Assembly (NCBI RefSeq): GCF_019130065.1
Contig: NZ_JAHSPG010000003.1
Coordinates: 558,001-622,000, forward strand
DNA from: Pinibacter aurantiacus
GTDB taxonomy: Bacteria > Bacteroidota > Bacteroidia > Chitinophagales > Chitinophagaceae
Length of the DNA stretch: 64,000 bases
Direction: 5' to 3'
Below are positions 34,451 to 44,756 of the stretch, piece after piece. The notes beneath the pieces were generated by a model. That model was not told where the DNA came from, searched no databases, and was given only the letters and a program-made list of their open reading frames with translations. Positions within the stretch are counted from its first letter, which is position 1. Every line of letters begins with the position of its first letter. A program made the translations under genes and the position numbers.

Positions 34451-36154
34451 ATGAAGAAGTTATTTAACACGAAACTTTGGTGGCTGTTCTTATTGATCAT
34501 TTTGCTGGCAATCACCTACATCGCTTCTGCCGTGCACTATAGGTTGGATCTTACAAAAGAAAAAAGGTTTACCATTTCCCAACCAACAAAAAAACTCATA
34601 TACGGTTTGGAGGACAAGGTTTCGATTAATGTATTCCTGAGTGGAGAATTGCCTGCAGGTTTTAAAAAACTTGCCAACAGCACCAAAGACCTGTTGCAGG
34701 AGTTTAAAGAAGTAAGCAAGAGAAATATTCAATACAGTTTTACAAAACCGGGTGAAGGATTAGGTGACAGCGCACAAGCGCAGTTCCAGGATTCTCTGAG
34801 AAGATTGGGCTTAAATCCGATGAACATCCACGCGCAAGTGAAAGAAGGTGAAGGTCAGGAACAACGTCTTGTTTATCCCGGTGCATTGATTACTTACAGA
34901 GGTCGCGCCATTGCTATCGATTTACTTCAAGGACAAAGTGCAGTGGATGGCATTAACTCGCTCAATAATGCTGAAGCGTTGCTGGAATACAAGTTTGCCC
35001 GTGCGATTCAAAAAATTACGCAGGACAGTGTACCGGTTGTTGGTTACTTATCCGGCAATGGGGAGCCGCTATCTTATAATGTGTATGGTTTTATCGAGAA
35101 CACTTTGAAGCACGATTATGTTACCCGCATTTTTCCGATTGATAGTTTTCCTGAAATTCCTTCTGTTTTCAGCGCGCTGGTAATTGTAAAACCTACGGTT
35201 CCTTTTACTGATGTTCAAAAAGTAAAGCTAGACCAGTACGTAATGCATGGTGGTAAGATCATGTGGCTGGTAGACGAGTTGTATGCAGAAATGGATAGCC
35301 TGCAAAGGGCACAAAATGACTTTATTGCTTTCGACCGAAACCTAAACATAGAAGACCTGCTGTTCAAATATGGTGTGCGCATCAATCCAGATCTTTTGCA
35401 GGATTTGAACGCAGACAAAATTCCTTCTGTTGTGGGAAGCATGGGAGGCAAGCCTCAAATGGAACTGCTGCCGTGGCCTTATTTCCCATTGCTAACCAAT
35501 TACAGCAACCACCCTATTGCAAAGAATCTTGACTATGTCGTTTCTCAATTTCCCAACAGCATAGATACGGTGAAAGCAGACGGTATTAAGAAAACAATTT
35601 TGCTGGCATCATCTTCTAATAGCAGGGTTTTAAGCACTCCGGCCAAAGTTTCCTTCCAGAGCATTCAAAACGAGGATGACCTGAAAACATTTAACAAAGC
35701 GAATGTTCCTGTGGCTGTTTTGCTCGAAGGAAAATTCCAATCGCTTTTTGCCAACAGGCTTACGCAACCACAGAAGGACGCATTTGCAGGGCCCGGAGCA
35801 TTTGCAAATAGTTCGCCGGACAATAAGATGATCGTGATTGCGGATGGTGATATTGCATTAAATGCCGTTACGCAAAAAGAAGGCCCGCTGCCACTGGGCA
35901 TGAATATGTTTACGCAGTATCAATATGCCAACAAGGATTTTCTTTCGAACTGTCTCGAATACCTTACGGACAACTCCGGTATTCTTGAGGCACGCAGTAA
36001 AGATTATACCCTTCGTTTGCTTGATAAAAAGAAAATAGAATCAGAAAAATCGAAATGGCAAATCATTAACATTGTGTTGCCGCTATTGCTGGTGTTTATT
36101 TTCGGCATCTTGTACCAATACATTCGTAAAAGAAAGTACCGTACAGCGGAATAA
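34451..36154 (+). CDS. gldG: Gliding motility-associated ABC transporter substrate-binding protein GldG
   Basis: 567 aa from the ATG at 34451. An N-terminal membrane anchor (WWLFLLIILLAITYIASA) is followed by the periplasmic segment YRLDLTKEKRFTISQPTKKL typical of the GldG/DUF4350-like family, and a C-terminal anchor (IINIVLPLLLVFIFGILYQYI) precedes a basic tail. An upstream in-frame TTG start inside gldF would add 42 non-conserved residues and is rejected. It is the partner of GldF. Confidence 0.93.
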   Translation: MKKLFNTKLWWLFLLIILLAITYIASAVHYRLDLTKEKRFTISQPTKKLIYGLEDKVSINVFLSGELPAGFKKLANSTKDLLQEFKEVSKRNIQYSFTKPGEGLGDSAQAQFQDSLRRLGLNPMNIHAQVKEGEGQEQRLVYPGALITYRGRAIAIDLLQGQSAVDGINSLNNAEALLEYKFARAIQKITQDSVPVVGYLSGNGEPLSYNVYGFIENTLKHDYVTRIFPIDSFPEIPSVFSALVIVKPTVPFTDVQKVKLDQYVMHGGKIMWLVDELYAEMDSLQRAQNDFIAFDRNLNIEDLLFKYGVRINPDLLQDLNADKIPSVVGSMGGKPQMELLPWPYFPLLTNYSNHPIAKNLDYVVSQFPNSIDTVKADGIKKTILLASSSNSRVLSTPAKVSFQSIQNEDDLKTFNKANVPVAVLLEGKFQSLFANRLTQPQKDAFAGPGAFANSSPDNKMIVIADGDIALNAVTQKEGPLPLGMNMFTQYQYANKDFLSNCLEYLTDNSGILEARSKDYTLRLLDKKKIESEKSKWQIINIVLPLLLVFIFGILYQYIRKRKYRTAE

Positions 36155-36187
36155 AGTTTGCAGCTGTAAAAACAGTCACTAATCGTT

Positions 36188-36251
36188 AAGGCTTCGACAA
36201 GCTCAGCCTGACAACCCGAGCGGAGTGTCAGGCTGAGCTTGTCGAAGCCTT
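36188..36251. repeat. GGCTTCGACAAGC palindrome, copy 2
   Basis: 26-bp perfect arms (36188-36213 and 36226-36251) around a 12-bp loop, 34 bp after gldG. Loop sequence differs from copy 1. Confidence 0.9.
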
Positions 36252-36324
36252 CTGGCAAATAGAAATGTCAATATTAATCATTGCCTAACGATTGGCTTTT
36301 TTCATTACATTTATGAGAGTCCCG

Positions 36325-36356
36325 TTGGGACGCATGCATCCAAATAAGTATTTTTG
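36325..36356 (+). promoter_or_regulatory. Promoter for terC with -33 box inside a palindrome
   Basis: TTG (36325-36327), 21-bp spacer, TATTTTTG (36349-36356), 25 bp before the ATG. The TTG is the centre of the palindrome GTCCCGTTGGGAC. Confidence 0.6.
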
Positions 36357-36381
36357 CGGGCATTAAAATATCTTCAGCAGA

Positions 36382-37341
36382 ATGGCACTGACACCACAAC
36401 AGATTTCTTATATCGTTTTTGGAATTGTAATTATCCTTGCATTGGTTTTTGACCTTGGCTTACTCAGTAAAAAAAATGCTGTAGTAACGATTAAAAAGGC
36501 TTTGACACAAACGATTTTTTGGGTGGTACTTGCGTTGGGCTTTGGCATATTTGTTTGGTTTGAAGACGGCCCAAAACACGCTGTCGAATATTTGAGCGCC
36601 TACCTCATGGAGTGGTCGCTGAGCATTGATAACATCTTTGTTTTCATTCTCATTTTTACCTTCTTTGGCATCAAGGAAAAATTTTACGGAAGGCTGTTGC
36701 TCATTGGTATTTTGCTGGCCATTTTGCTGCGTGTCATTTTCATATCTGTAGGCATTGTTCTTATCGAACGCTTTACCTGGGTGCTGTGGATCTTTGGCGC
36801 AATCTTGTTATGGACAGGTATCAAAATGTTTACCACAAAACACGATGAAGAACCTGACTTGAGCAACAACAGGGTTTATAAATTCCTTCAACGTGTTTTT
36901 CCATTGACGCATGAAGATGGCAACGGAAGTTTTGTTGTGTACCAGGATGGCAAAAAATACTACACCATTTTATTTGTAGCAGTTATCATGCTGGCAACAA
37001 CGGACATTCTTTTTGCGCTTGACTCCATACCGGCGGTATTTGCCATTACTCAGGAAAGACTGATCGTTTATACTTCCAATATCTTTGCGGTGCTTGGTTT
37101 GCGTTCTTTGTTCTTTTTGTTAAAGGGCGCTGTAAACAAATTTGCTTACCTGCAGCAGGGCATTGCAATCGTGCTGGTTTTTATCGGCCTGAAAATGCTG
37201 GCAGAAATCTTTCACCTGAAAATACCTTCATACATTTCGTTGCTGGTGATTGTCCTCTGTATCGGGCTCTCAATTGTTTATTCTGCTGCGGTTGCTAAAA
37301 AAGATACGGACCCCGATATGGAACAGAAAGATCTTCATTGA
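36382..37341 (+). CDS. TerC family integral membrane protein
   Basis: 319 aa with about nine membrane helices. TerC signatures: AYLMEWSLSIDNIFVFILIFTFF and TTDILFALDSIPAVFAITQERLIVYTSN, both with the conserved acidic residues in membrane helices thought to bind a metal ion. Family members export manganese or calcium or assist exoprotein metallation in other phyla; the ion here is unknown. It is monocistronic. Confidence 0.93.
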   Translation: MALTPQQISYIVFGIVIILALVFDLGLLSKKNAVVTIKKALTQTIFWVVLALGFGIFVWFEDGPKHAVEYLSAYLMEWSLSIDNIFVFILIFTFFGIKEKFYGRLLLIGILLAILLRVIFISVGIVLIERFTWVLWIFGAILLWTGIKMFTTKHDEEPDLSNNRVYKFLQRVFPLTHEDGNGSFVVYQDGKKYYTILFVAVIMLATTDILFALDSIPAVFAITQERLIVYTSNIFAVLGLRSLFFLLKGAVNKFAYLQQGIAIVLVFIGLKMLAEIFHLKIPSYISLLVIVLCIGLSIVYSAAVAKKDTDPDMEQKDLH

Positions 37342-37463
37342 TCGACCACTCACCTACCCTGATCGCAGAAAGAAACATATTTCTGTACGCTTGTCTACTC
37401 CAATTTTCCGGTATGTAAATTGAAGGGAGATGATGCTTTTGCTTATTTAAAAATATCGAACCA

Positions 37464-39968
37464 TTGCAATATACTATTCCGACTATTGTTCAGATCGTTA
37501 AAGGGAAACTACTGCAAACGGGCACGGATGACGTCTCCATTGACAGGCTATTGCTAGACAGTCGTAAGGTCTTGTTTCCTGCGAGCTCCCTGTTTTTTGC
37601 GCTAAAAGGTGGCCGCAGAAATGGTCATAGCTTTCTGCTGGAAACTTATGAAAAAGGCGTGCGCAACTTTGTTGTAAGCGAGGTCCCTGAAATGGAGCTT
37701 CCCGGCGCAAACATCATCCAGGTAAAAGACACATTGGTTGCACTGCAAACGCTATCCATTCACCATCGCAAGCAGTTTAAGTTTCCGGTTATCGGCATCA
37801 CGGGAAGCAACGGAAAGACGATTGTGAAGGAGTGGCTGAACCAATTGCTGGAAGCGGATTACAACATTGTAAAAAGTCCCAAGAGTTACAACTCGCAAAT
37901 AGGTGTTCCATTGAGTGTGTGGCAAATGGACGAGCAATACAATCTCGGCATTTTTGAAGCGGGTATTTCGCAGAGTGGCGAAATGGAAAAACTGGAGAAG
38001 ATCATTCAACCTACGATCGGTGTTTTTACCAACATCGGCGAGGCACACAGCCAGGGCTTTATGAGCACGCGCCAGAAAGTGAATGAAAAGCTACAACTCT
38101 TCAAACATGTTAACACACTTATTTACTGCAAAGATTATTCAGAAATAAATGAAGGTATTGCTTCGTACCTCCACCAGTTTCAGCAAGCAGAGAGCAGACC
38201 CGACATGAAATTGTTTGACTGGAGCGCGAAGACTGGCGCAACGGTAAGGGTTTGTTCTATCGTAAAGAAAAACAATTCAACTACGATTGAAGCAGAATAT
38301 AACGGTGCAAAAATTTCTTTGAAAGTTCCTTTTATTGATGATGCGTCCATTGAAAATGCGATCACTTGTTGGTGTGTTTTACTGCATGAAAACGTTGATC
38401 AAAACGTTATAGCAGAACGCATGATGCAGCTTACGCAAGTGGCCATGCGCCTGGAGTTAAAAAAAGGAACAAACAATTGTTCTATTATTAACGACAGCTA
38501 TTCTGCGGATATAAGCTCGCTTAAAATTGCTTTGGATTTTCTGGCGCAACAACAGCAGCACCCAAAAAGAACGGTGATACTTTCTGATATTTTACAAAGT
38601 GCAGAAAGCGATGCGGAGCTATACGATATTGTAGCGAGGACACTAAAAGAAAAACACATCAATCGCCTGATCGGCATTGGTGATCACATCAGCCGCCATC
38701 ATAAATCTTTTGAAAAAATAGAGGGGCTTGAAACGCATTTCTATCCTTCTACAGAAGCTTTCAAACGCGACTTTTATCATTACAATTTTACCAATGAAAG
38801 CATTTTGCTAAAAGGTGCCCGCATTTTTAAGTTCGAACAAGTAAGCCGTTTGCTCGAGCAAAAGGCACATCAAACGGTGCTTGAAATAAACCTTGAAGCA
38901 TTTGCCAACAACCTGAAAGTGTATCAGCAATTGCTACAGCCATCTACCAAAATGATGGCAATGGTGAAGGCATTTTCTTATGGTAGCGGAAGTTATGAAG
39001 TGGCCAATTTGCTTCAATTCCATAAAGTAGATTACCTGGCAGTAGCCTATGCAGATGAAGGTGTGGAACTAAGAAAGGCAGGTATTACTTTACCCATCAT
39101 GGTAATGAATCCTGAGGAGAGCAGCTATGATGCCATTGTACAGTTTGAATTGCAGCCTGATCTTTTTTCATTCCAGGAAATGCACGACTTTGACTCGTTT
39201 TTAAAAAAGCAAAACATCAAGGATTTTCCTGTGCACGTGGAACTGGAAACGGGCATGAACAGGCTGGGCTTCGACATTCTGGAGTTACCGCTATTGTTGG
39301 AGGCACTCAAAAACAGTTCTTTCAAAGTGCAATCTGTATTCAGTCATCTTGCGGCAAGTGAAGATCCAAATGAAGATGAGTTTACAAGGCAACAGGGAGA
39401 AAAATTCTTGAACGCATGTGCCGCAATAGAAGAAACGCTCGGATATAAATTCATAAAGCATATTGCCAACACTGCCGGTATATTGCGCCATCCGCATCTG
39501 CAACTGGATATGGTGCGACTGGGCATTGGCCTGTATGGTGTTGACAGCGCAGAAACGGGCAGACTGTCCTTGCAGGAAGTGTCTGCGTTGAAAACAACAG
39601 TGGCGCAGGTAAAACATTTGCATCCAAACGATACGGTTGGTTATAATCGTCGCGGCAAGGCCAAAGAAAATACGGTCATTGCCACTGTGCGCATCGGCTA
39701 TGCAGATGGTTATGAGAGAAGGCTCGGCAATGGCGCAGGAAAAATGATGATTAACGGAAAACTCGCACCTGTGATAGGCAGTGTGTGCATGGATATGACG
39801 ATGATCGACGTTACCGGTATTGAAGATGTAAAAGAAGGTGATGAAGTAACTGTGTTTGGAAATGGCCTCAGCATTGTGGACGTCGCAAAATGGGCAGGCA
39901 CCATTCCCTATGAAATTATGACCGGTATATCGCAGCGAGTGAAGAGGGTTTATTTCGAGGAGGGATAG
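37464..39968 (+). CDS. Bifunctional UDP-N-acetylmuramoyl-tripeptide:D-Ala-D-Ala ligase / alanine racemase (MurF-Alr fusion)
   Basis: 834 aa from TTG at 37464. The N-terminal MurF part (residues about 1-450) has LLLDSRKVLFPASSLFFAL, ATP site ITGSNGKTIVKEWL (GKT), NSQIGVPLSVWQM and FEAGISQSGEMEKL. The C-terminal alanine racemase (about 465-834) has the PLP lysine in MAMVKAFSYGSGSYEVA, ELETGMNRLGF, MVRLGIGLYG and the second-site CMDMTMIDVTG. The fusion couples D-Ala supply to the D-Ala-D-Ala ligation step of peptidoglycan synthesis and is a known Bacteroidota arrangement. All catalytic motifs are intact in both halves. Confidence 0.95.
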   Translation: MQYTIPTIVQIVKGKLLQTGTDDVSIDRLLLDSRKVLFPASSLFFALKGGRRNGHSFLLETYEKGVRNFVVSEVPEMELPGANIIQVKDTLVALQTLSIHHRKQFKFPVIGITGSNGKTIVKEWLNQLLEADYNIVKSPKSYNSQIGVPLSVWQMDEQYNLGIFEAGISQSGEMEKLEKIIQPTIGVFTNIGEAHSQGFMSTRQKVNEKLQLFKHVNTLIYCKDYSEINEGIASYLHQFQQAESRPDMKLFDWSAKTGATVRVCSIVKKNNSTTIEAEYNGAKISLKVPFIDDASIENAITCWCVLLHENVDQNVIAERMMQLTQVAMRLELKKGTNNCSIINDSYSADISSLKIALDFLAQQQQHPKRTVILSDILQSAESDAELYDIVARTLKEKHINRLIGIGDHISRHHKSFEKIEGLETHFYPSTEAFKRDFYHYNFTNESILLKGARIFKFEQVSRLLEQKAHQTVLEINLEAFANNLKVYQQLLQPSTKMMAMVKAFSYGSGSYEVANLLQFHKVDYLAVAYADEGVELRKAGITLPIMVMNPEESSYDAIVQFELQPDLFSFQEMHDFDSFLKKQNIKDFPVHVELETGMNRLGFDILELPLLLEALKNSSFKVQSVFSHLAASEDPNEDEFTRQQGEKFLNACAAIEETLGYKFIKHIANTAGILRHPHLQLDMVRLGIGLYGVDSAETGRLSLQEVSALKTTVAQVKHLHPNDTVGYNRRGKAKENTVIATVRIGYADGYERRLGNGAGKMMINGKLAPVIGSVCMDMTMIDVTGIEDVKEGDEVTVFGNGLSIVDVAKWAGTIPYEIMTGISQRVKRVYFEEG

Positions 39969-39970
39969 GG

Positions 39971-40090
39971 AAACGCTAAAGGCATAATGCTTAACGCAGA
40001 ACGCCAAACGCTAAACGCCCCGGTTCATGTCTTTATGAATCGGGGCGTTTAGCGTTGTGCCTTTGGCATTATGCGTTAAGCGTTTAGCAT
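39971..40090. repeat. Inverted word repeat (AACGCTAA type) between convergent genes
   Basis: Core arms 40007-40028 and 40034-40055 (22 bp, one mismatch). The outer flanks carry the same words AACGCTAA, GGCATAATGC and TTAACGC in shuffled order. It separates murF-alr and the PKD protein gene. Confidence 0.87.
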
Positions 40091-40100
40091 TCTTCCTCAC

Positions 40101-43100
40101 TTATCTTATCAATACTACCGAACCTCTTTGAACAAACGACGCACCGGATGGACACTGCATTTCTGCGTAATAAATGTAGGTGCCAGTTGGCAATGGTTTA
40201 CCATTCATTGTACCATCCCAGCAGGTAGATCTGTTTGAGGCAATAATATCGCTGCGGTCGTACACTTTAACGCCCCATCTGTCAAAAATGGTAAGATGTT
40301 TCAACATGCCAATTCCTTTGATGATAAACACATCATTGTTACCATCTCCGTTTGGTGTAAAGGCGTTTGGAATCCTTACAAGACTTTCGCCGCACAATAC
40401 TTTCATTGCTATCATATCAGAAGCAGAACAGCCTTCATTGTTTTTCACTGTAATGGTATAATCCATGTCAGAAAATGGAGTCAGTTTTGTGTTGGGGCAA
40501 CTTACACAATCCAGATAATTGGATGGCTGCCATAACCACTGAACAATATCCTTGCTACCCGTTGCATTTAATTGTGTTGACGAACCTACCATTACTGTTT
40601 CTGCTGTTCCTGCATTTACTGTCGGCAATGGTTTAGCACGAATCTTTATTTCGGCAGTGTCTGTAAAGCAGTTGTATTTGTCGTATCCTACCAGCGTATA
40701 GGTATCTGTTTTCGTGACTTTCACTTCGGGATTTGGAATGTCGGAACCATTTAATGCCGCCACACTATTTATCCATTTGTAAGTGGTAGCTCCTGAAGCA
40801 GATAGTGCAACGGTGTTACCTGTGCAGGTTGCGGTATCTCCTTTTAACTGAATATCTATCGGCTTGGCAACAAATATCGTAGTAGAACCTTCGTTTGAGC
40901 AACCAAGATCATCTTTAATGCTTACTTTATAGGTGGTTGTTTCTACGGGCGATGCGGATGGAGATGCGATGTCGGTTTTGCTCAATCCATTTGAGGGGGA
41001 CCATGAATAGGTTTGTCCGCCACTTGCATTCAATTGAATTGATTTGCCCAAACACAAAACCGGATCTTTCGGATCAAATGTAAGAATGGGATTTTCCCGC
41101 ACTTTTACTGAAGCCGGCGCTGCTGCCGTTGCAGTGCACCCACTGGCATCTGTTATTAAAAGCATTGGTTTATATGAGCCGCTGGCAGCATATGTGTATG
41201 TATTTTTTACATCAGCTCCTGAAAGAATATTACCATCTCCCATATCCCACTTATAGCTGACAGCACCTTGTGCCGTGCCATCCAACGCTATAGCCTGCCC
41301 TATACAAACTTCGGCTGGAGAGGCCGTTAACGTGCCTGAAGGCTGACTTACAATTATCGAATCTTTATACGTTGCTGTTAATCCGTTATAACCATATACA
41401 TACAATGTAACGTAGTATTTACCTGGCTTTTCATATACGTGACTTGCGTAGTTGATATTGTCGGCAGTAATGCCATCGCCGAAGTCCCATGTCACTTTAG
41501 TGTAGTTATACGAGTTATTTGAAAAATTAACCAACACCGGAGGGCAACTGCGACCGCTTATGTTTGAGAGACTTTTTCCCAACGCCGGATAAAAATCTTT
41601 TACAATAATCTCCTGTGTAACCGAGCCGCCACATTTTGTAATGGTATCAATTGCAGTGAGTGTTATTTTGTAAGTTCCCGCAATCGGATATGTGCTGCTT
41701 GGGCTGTATTGAGTCGAAGTGGCATTTCCAAGATCCCAGGTATAGACTGTATTTCTCGTGTCAGGGTTTTGGGAATTATTGTAAAAATAAACCGTCGAAT
41801 TCAATTGCACATTGCTTGATGATGGATAGAACGCAGGCTTTGGACCTCCCACTTTTACCGATCTGTATGTTGTGGTGGAGGAATTCACGCAGCCCGCATC
41901 GTCCTTCAGGCTTAGCGTTACTGTAAAATATCCCGGACTTGCGTATTGATGTGAAACTGTCGCTCCTGCTGTTGTTACGGTCTGTGTAGCACCATCACCA
42001 AAGTTCCAGTTCCATTCTTTTATTTTGGTACCGTTTGCGTTGGATGTGTCTTTAAATGTTATGGGAGTTTGATAGCAAACTCCTTCGTTTAATACCTGGA
42101 AGCCGGCTTTAGATGCTTGTATCACCTGTATCGGAACAAAGTTGGTTGTATCGTTGCAGCCAAAATATCTCGAGGTCACAACCATGGCAATGGTGTTTGT
42201 GCCCTGTTTAAATCCGCCGGTTGTGGCAGAAAATTTCACATCATTATTCACAGCAGCGGACTTGGTGTAGTTGTACAAATAACCGGGATATGGCCCATCT
42301 CCATAAATCAACCTTGGATTGTCGAAGTAATAGTATTGATTGTAGTAGCTATCATAATAATAATACTGATTGTTGACCGGGTAATTGGAAAAATTAAATG
42401 TCAACTGATCATTTTCTGCACAAACTATTTTTTTGTCAATGGCCAATACAGGGCTTTGTTTTAAATAGACGGTCACACTGGTACTTGTACTTACACTGCA
42501 ATCTCCATTAACAGCAGTAAGCGTTACGTAGTACTGTCCGTTTTGTGTGTATGTGTGTTTGGCGACAGCTTGTGTTCCGGGCGTAGTTACAGCCGGCGTG
42601 TTATCTCCCCAATTCCAGATTACAGAGGTGGCGTTTACTGAGCTTTGTGAAAACGTAACTTCACCTCTCGTACCGTCGCAAGTATTCGCTGTACCGGAGA
42701 TTTTAGGAAATGGCGGCTTCACAGTGATGTAGTTGTCTTTGGTCAGCGTATCGCGGCATGCGCTGTTTCCGGCAATCAATCGCACATTATACACGCCTTC
42801 GGCACCATACGAAACCGAAGTAGCCGATCCTGAGCCGGAGCGTCCGCCAAAATCCCAATTATAAAATTGTATTGAACCTGTTGTAGTGGCGGTAAATGTT
42901 GCAGGATTAGGACCACACAAGGTGGTGTTGCTCGCCACAAAATCTGTAATCTTTGCAGGAGTAAAAACAGTGAATGCACTGGTAGACATAGATCCCGTGC
43001 AACCGTTTTTTGTAGTATAGCTTAAGGAAGGAACATATGCGCCCGGTTTTGAATAAGTATGTTTGGGTACAGCGTCTGTCGATGTTTCGCCGTCTCCAAA

Positions 43101-44561
43101 GTTCCAGTTGTAAGAAACAATGTCTGCCACGCCTGAAGTAAACAGTTCTACATCAAAAGGTCCGCAATTGTCCCTGGGATTCTTTCCGGTAGAACTTTTA
43201 ATCGATATGCTTCCCGATGGCCGGTAAATGTCAACACCTTTTGATACTGTTTTGCTACATCCATAAGCATTGCCCACTGTTAGCTGAACATAATAGTATC
43301 CATCAGATGTGTAGTTGCGCGTAGGTGCCTGAATGGTCGCATCCGGATTGCTCGAGGAGTTATAATAGTTGAAGAACCACCGCCATGAAGTCGCATCTGC
43401 CGTGGTGTCTTTAAACTTCACGTCGACAGGTGCCCCACAAAATCCCTGTAGTTCAGATATAAAGCCATTCGTCTTGGGAGATGGTTTTACTTCGAATTTT
43501 TGAGTTGCAGAATCAGGGCAGTTGTCAAACATTGCCTTTACTTTAATTTCATGTGTTCCCACCGGAAGCGAGCTATAGTAATACGAACTACCATTCCAGC
43601 CAATAGGCACTCCATCCAGCACCCATGAATAGTTATAGGTATATGGTGAAAGTGCGGGCGAAAAACTACCGCTTGTATTGTCGCAAACAAGAGATGGAGG
43701 AGTTAAACTGACACTGTAGCTGGCAACGTTGAGGTATTCACTTAAACTTTTTGTTATGCTACAACCGTCGGTATTTTTTGTAGTAAGTGAAACTGTGTAA
43801 ATGCCCTTCTTGTTGAATACATAAGAGGGCGATATATCTGTACTCTTGTTGCCATCTCCAAAATTCCATTCATAGCTTAATGTCCCCGGCCCTGAACTAA
43901 GATTGGTGAACTGCACCGCATCTGACGTTTTACACAATATTTTTTTGTCGGAAGTAAAGTTTGAATAAATGGAAGGCAATATTGTTAGCAACTCATCTTT
44001 CTTAATAGTATTTGTACAGCCGTAAGAGTTGGATACAGTTAAACTGACAGTTGGTTTTTGCAAGACATTATACGTGTGCGAAGCAACCTGGCTGGAGGTT
44101 TGAGTAACAGCGCCATCACCAAAATCCCAGGTATAATTGTTAGGTACGCCAGCAACACTTGTGGCACTTGCTGTAAAGGTAAATGCTGCTGGTATGCACC
44201 CTTTCAGCATGTTTGCCTGAAAATCTACCGTGGGCTTTTTGTAAACAGTAATCTTTTTAGTTTGAACAGATGTTTTGCCGCCGCTTGTAACAGTAAGCTT
44301 TACAAGATAATCCCTCTCTTCATAAAAAATTGCTGAGGGGCTGGCTTTGGTGGCACCGTTGCCATTATCAAAATCCCATTTGTACGTAACGTCTGTACCG
44401 GTACCGTAAGTTGTATTGTTGAAATTAATTTGCAGTGGAACACAACCTGCATATTTATCTGCGGTAAAATCTGCTGTAAACGACTGTGCATTAGCACTGG
44501 TTTTCAAGAGGCAAAATATCAGTAAAAAAACATACCATTTTCCAGGGTATTGAGGCTTCAT
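40101..44561 (-). CDS. Giant PKD-repeat surface protein with type IX secretion (type B) sorting domain
   Basis: 1486 aa. Signal peptide with WYVFLLIFCLLKTSANA. At least ten PKD domains span residues about 25-1120, recognised by W(N/D)FGDG or close variants (NYTWDFGDG, YEWNFGDG, YNWNFGDG, VTWDFGDG) and HTY motifs. Three Ig-like segments follow (about 1140-1390). The C-terminus (about 1395-1486) is the gliding motility-associated domain: RIPNAFTPNGDGNNDVFIIK, FDRWGVKVYDRS, CWDGTMNGKPLPTGTYIYYAE. It is expected to pass the outer membrane by type IX secretion and be attached at the surface as an adhesin. A Tyr-rich insert lies near residue 730. Confidence 0.93.
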   Translation of the reverse strand: MKPQYPGKWYVFLLIFCLLKTSANAQSFTADFTADKYAGCVPLQINFNNTTYGTGTDVTYKWDFDNGNGATKASPSAIFYEERDYLVKLTVTSGGKTSVQTKKITVYKKPTVDFQANMLKGCIPAAFTFTASATSVAGVPNNYTWDFGDGAVTQTSSQVASHTYNVLQKPTVSLTVSNSYGCTNTIKKDELLTILPSIYSNFTSDKKILCKTSDAVQFTNLSSGPGTLSYEWNFGDGNKSTDISPSYVFNKKGIYTVSLTTKNTDGCSITKSLSEYLNVASYSVSLTPPSLVCDNTSGSFSPALSPYTYNYSWVLDGVPIGWNGSSYYYSSLPVGTHEIKVKAMFDNCPDSATQKFEVKPSPKTNGFISELQGFCGAPVDVKFKDTTADATSWRWFFNYYNSSSNPDATIQAPTRNYTSDGYYYVQLTVGNAYGCSKTVSKGVDIYRPSGSISIKSSTGKNPRDNCGPFDVELFTSGVADIVSYNWNFGDGETSTDAVPKHTYSKPGAYVPSLSYTTKNGCTGSMSTSAFTVFTPAKITDFVASNTTLCGPNPATFTATTTGSIQFYNWDFGGRSGSGSATSVSYGAEGVYNVRLIAGNSACRDTLTKDNYITVKPPFPKISGTANTCDGTRGEVTFSQSSVNATSVIWNWGDNTPAVTTPGTQAVAKHTYTQNGQYYVTLTAVNGDCSVSTSTSVTVYLKQSPVLAIDKKIVCAENDQLTFNFSNYPVNNQYYYYDSYYNQYYYFDNPRLIYGDGPYPGYLYNYTKSAAVNNDVKFSATTGGFKQGTNTIAMVVTSRYFGCNDTTNFVPIQVIQASKAGFQVLNEGVCYQTPITFKDTSNANGTKIKEWNWNFGDGATQTVTTAGATVSHQYASPGYFTVTLSLKDDAGCVNSSTTTYRSVKVGGPKPAFYPSSSNVQLNSTVYFYNNSQNPDTRNTVYTWDLGNATSTQYSPSSTYPIAGTYKITLTAIDTITKCGGSVTQEIIVKDFYPALGKSLSNISGRSCPPVLVNFSNNSYNYTKVTWDFGDGITADNINYASHVYEKPGKYYVTLYVYGYNGLTATYKDSIIVSQPSGTLTASPAEVCIGQAIALDGTAQGAVSYKWDMGDGNILSGADVKNTYTYAASGSYKPMLLITDASGCTATAAAPASVKVRENPILTFDPKDPVLCLGKSIQLNASGGQTYSWSPSNGLSKTDIASPSASPVETTTYKVSIKDDLGCSNEGSTTIFVAKPIDIQLKGDTATCTGNTVALSASGATTYKWINSVAALNGSDIPNPEVKVTKTDTYTLVGYDKYNCFTDTAEIKIRAKPLPTVNAGTAETVMVGSSTQLNATGSKDIVQWLWQPSNYLDCVSCPNTKLTPFSDMDYTITVKNNEGCSASDMIAMKVLCGESLVRIPNAFTPNGDGNNDVFIIKGIGMLKHLTIFDRWGVKVYDRSDIIASNRSTCWDGTMNGKPLPTGTYIYYAEMQCPSGASFVQRGSVVLIR

Positions 44562-44730
44562 TGGAACGTAGGTTTAGACAGGGTTATACCTTTGGGTTAA
44601 TGCCTCAAGATAGATAAAATTGAAGTTGTTGATAAATTTGCCGTGTTATTTTTGCAAGTCGCTATATATCAATAACATACTCAAGGCGTTGAGTATTTGG
44701 CTTTTTTAAGGCATATATCGCATTCCCCAT

Positions 44731-44738
44731 TATCTTTG
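44731..44738 (+). promoter_or_regulatory. -7 box for lspA
   Basis: TATCTTTG, 18 bp before the GTG start. Another possible box (TATTTTTG, 44647-44654, with TTG about 18 bp upstream) lies farther away. Confidence 0.5.
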
Positions 44739-44756
44739 CCTCAAAATTTTTCATAA

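Noticed and set aside
39291-40007. Minus-strand open frame of 238 codons
   Set aside because: Antisense to the racemase half of murF-alr and reaching into the palindrome 39971-40090.
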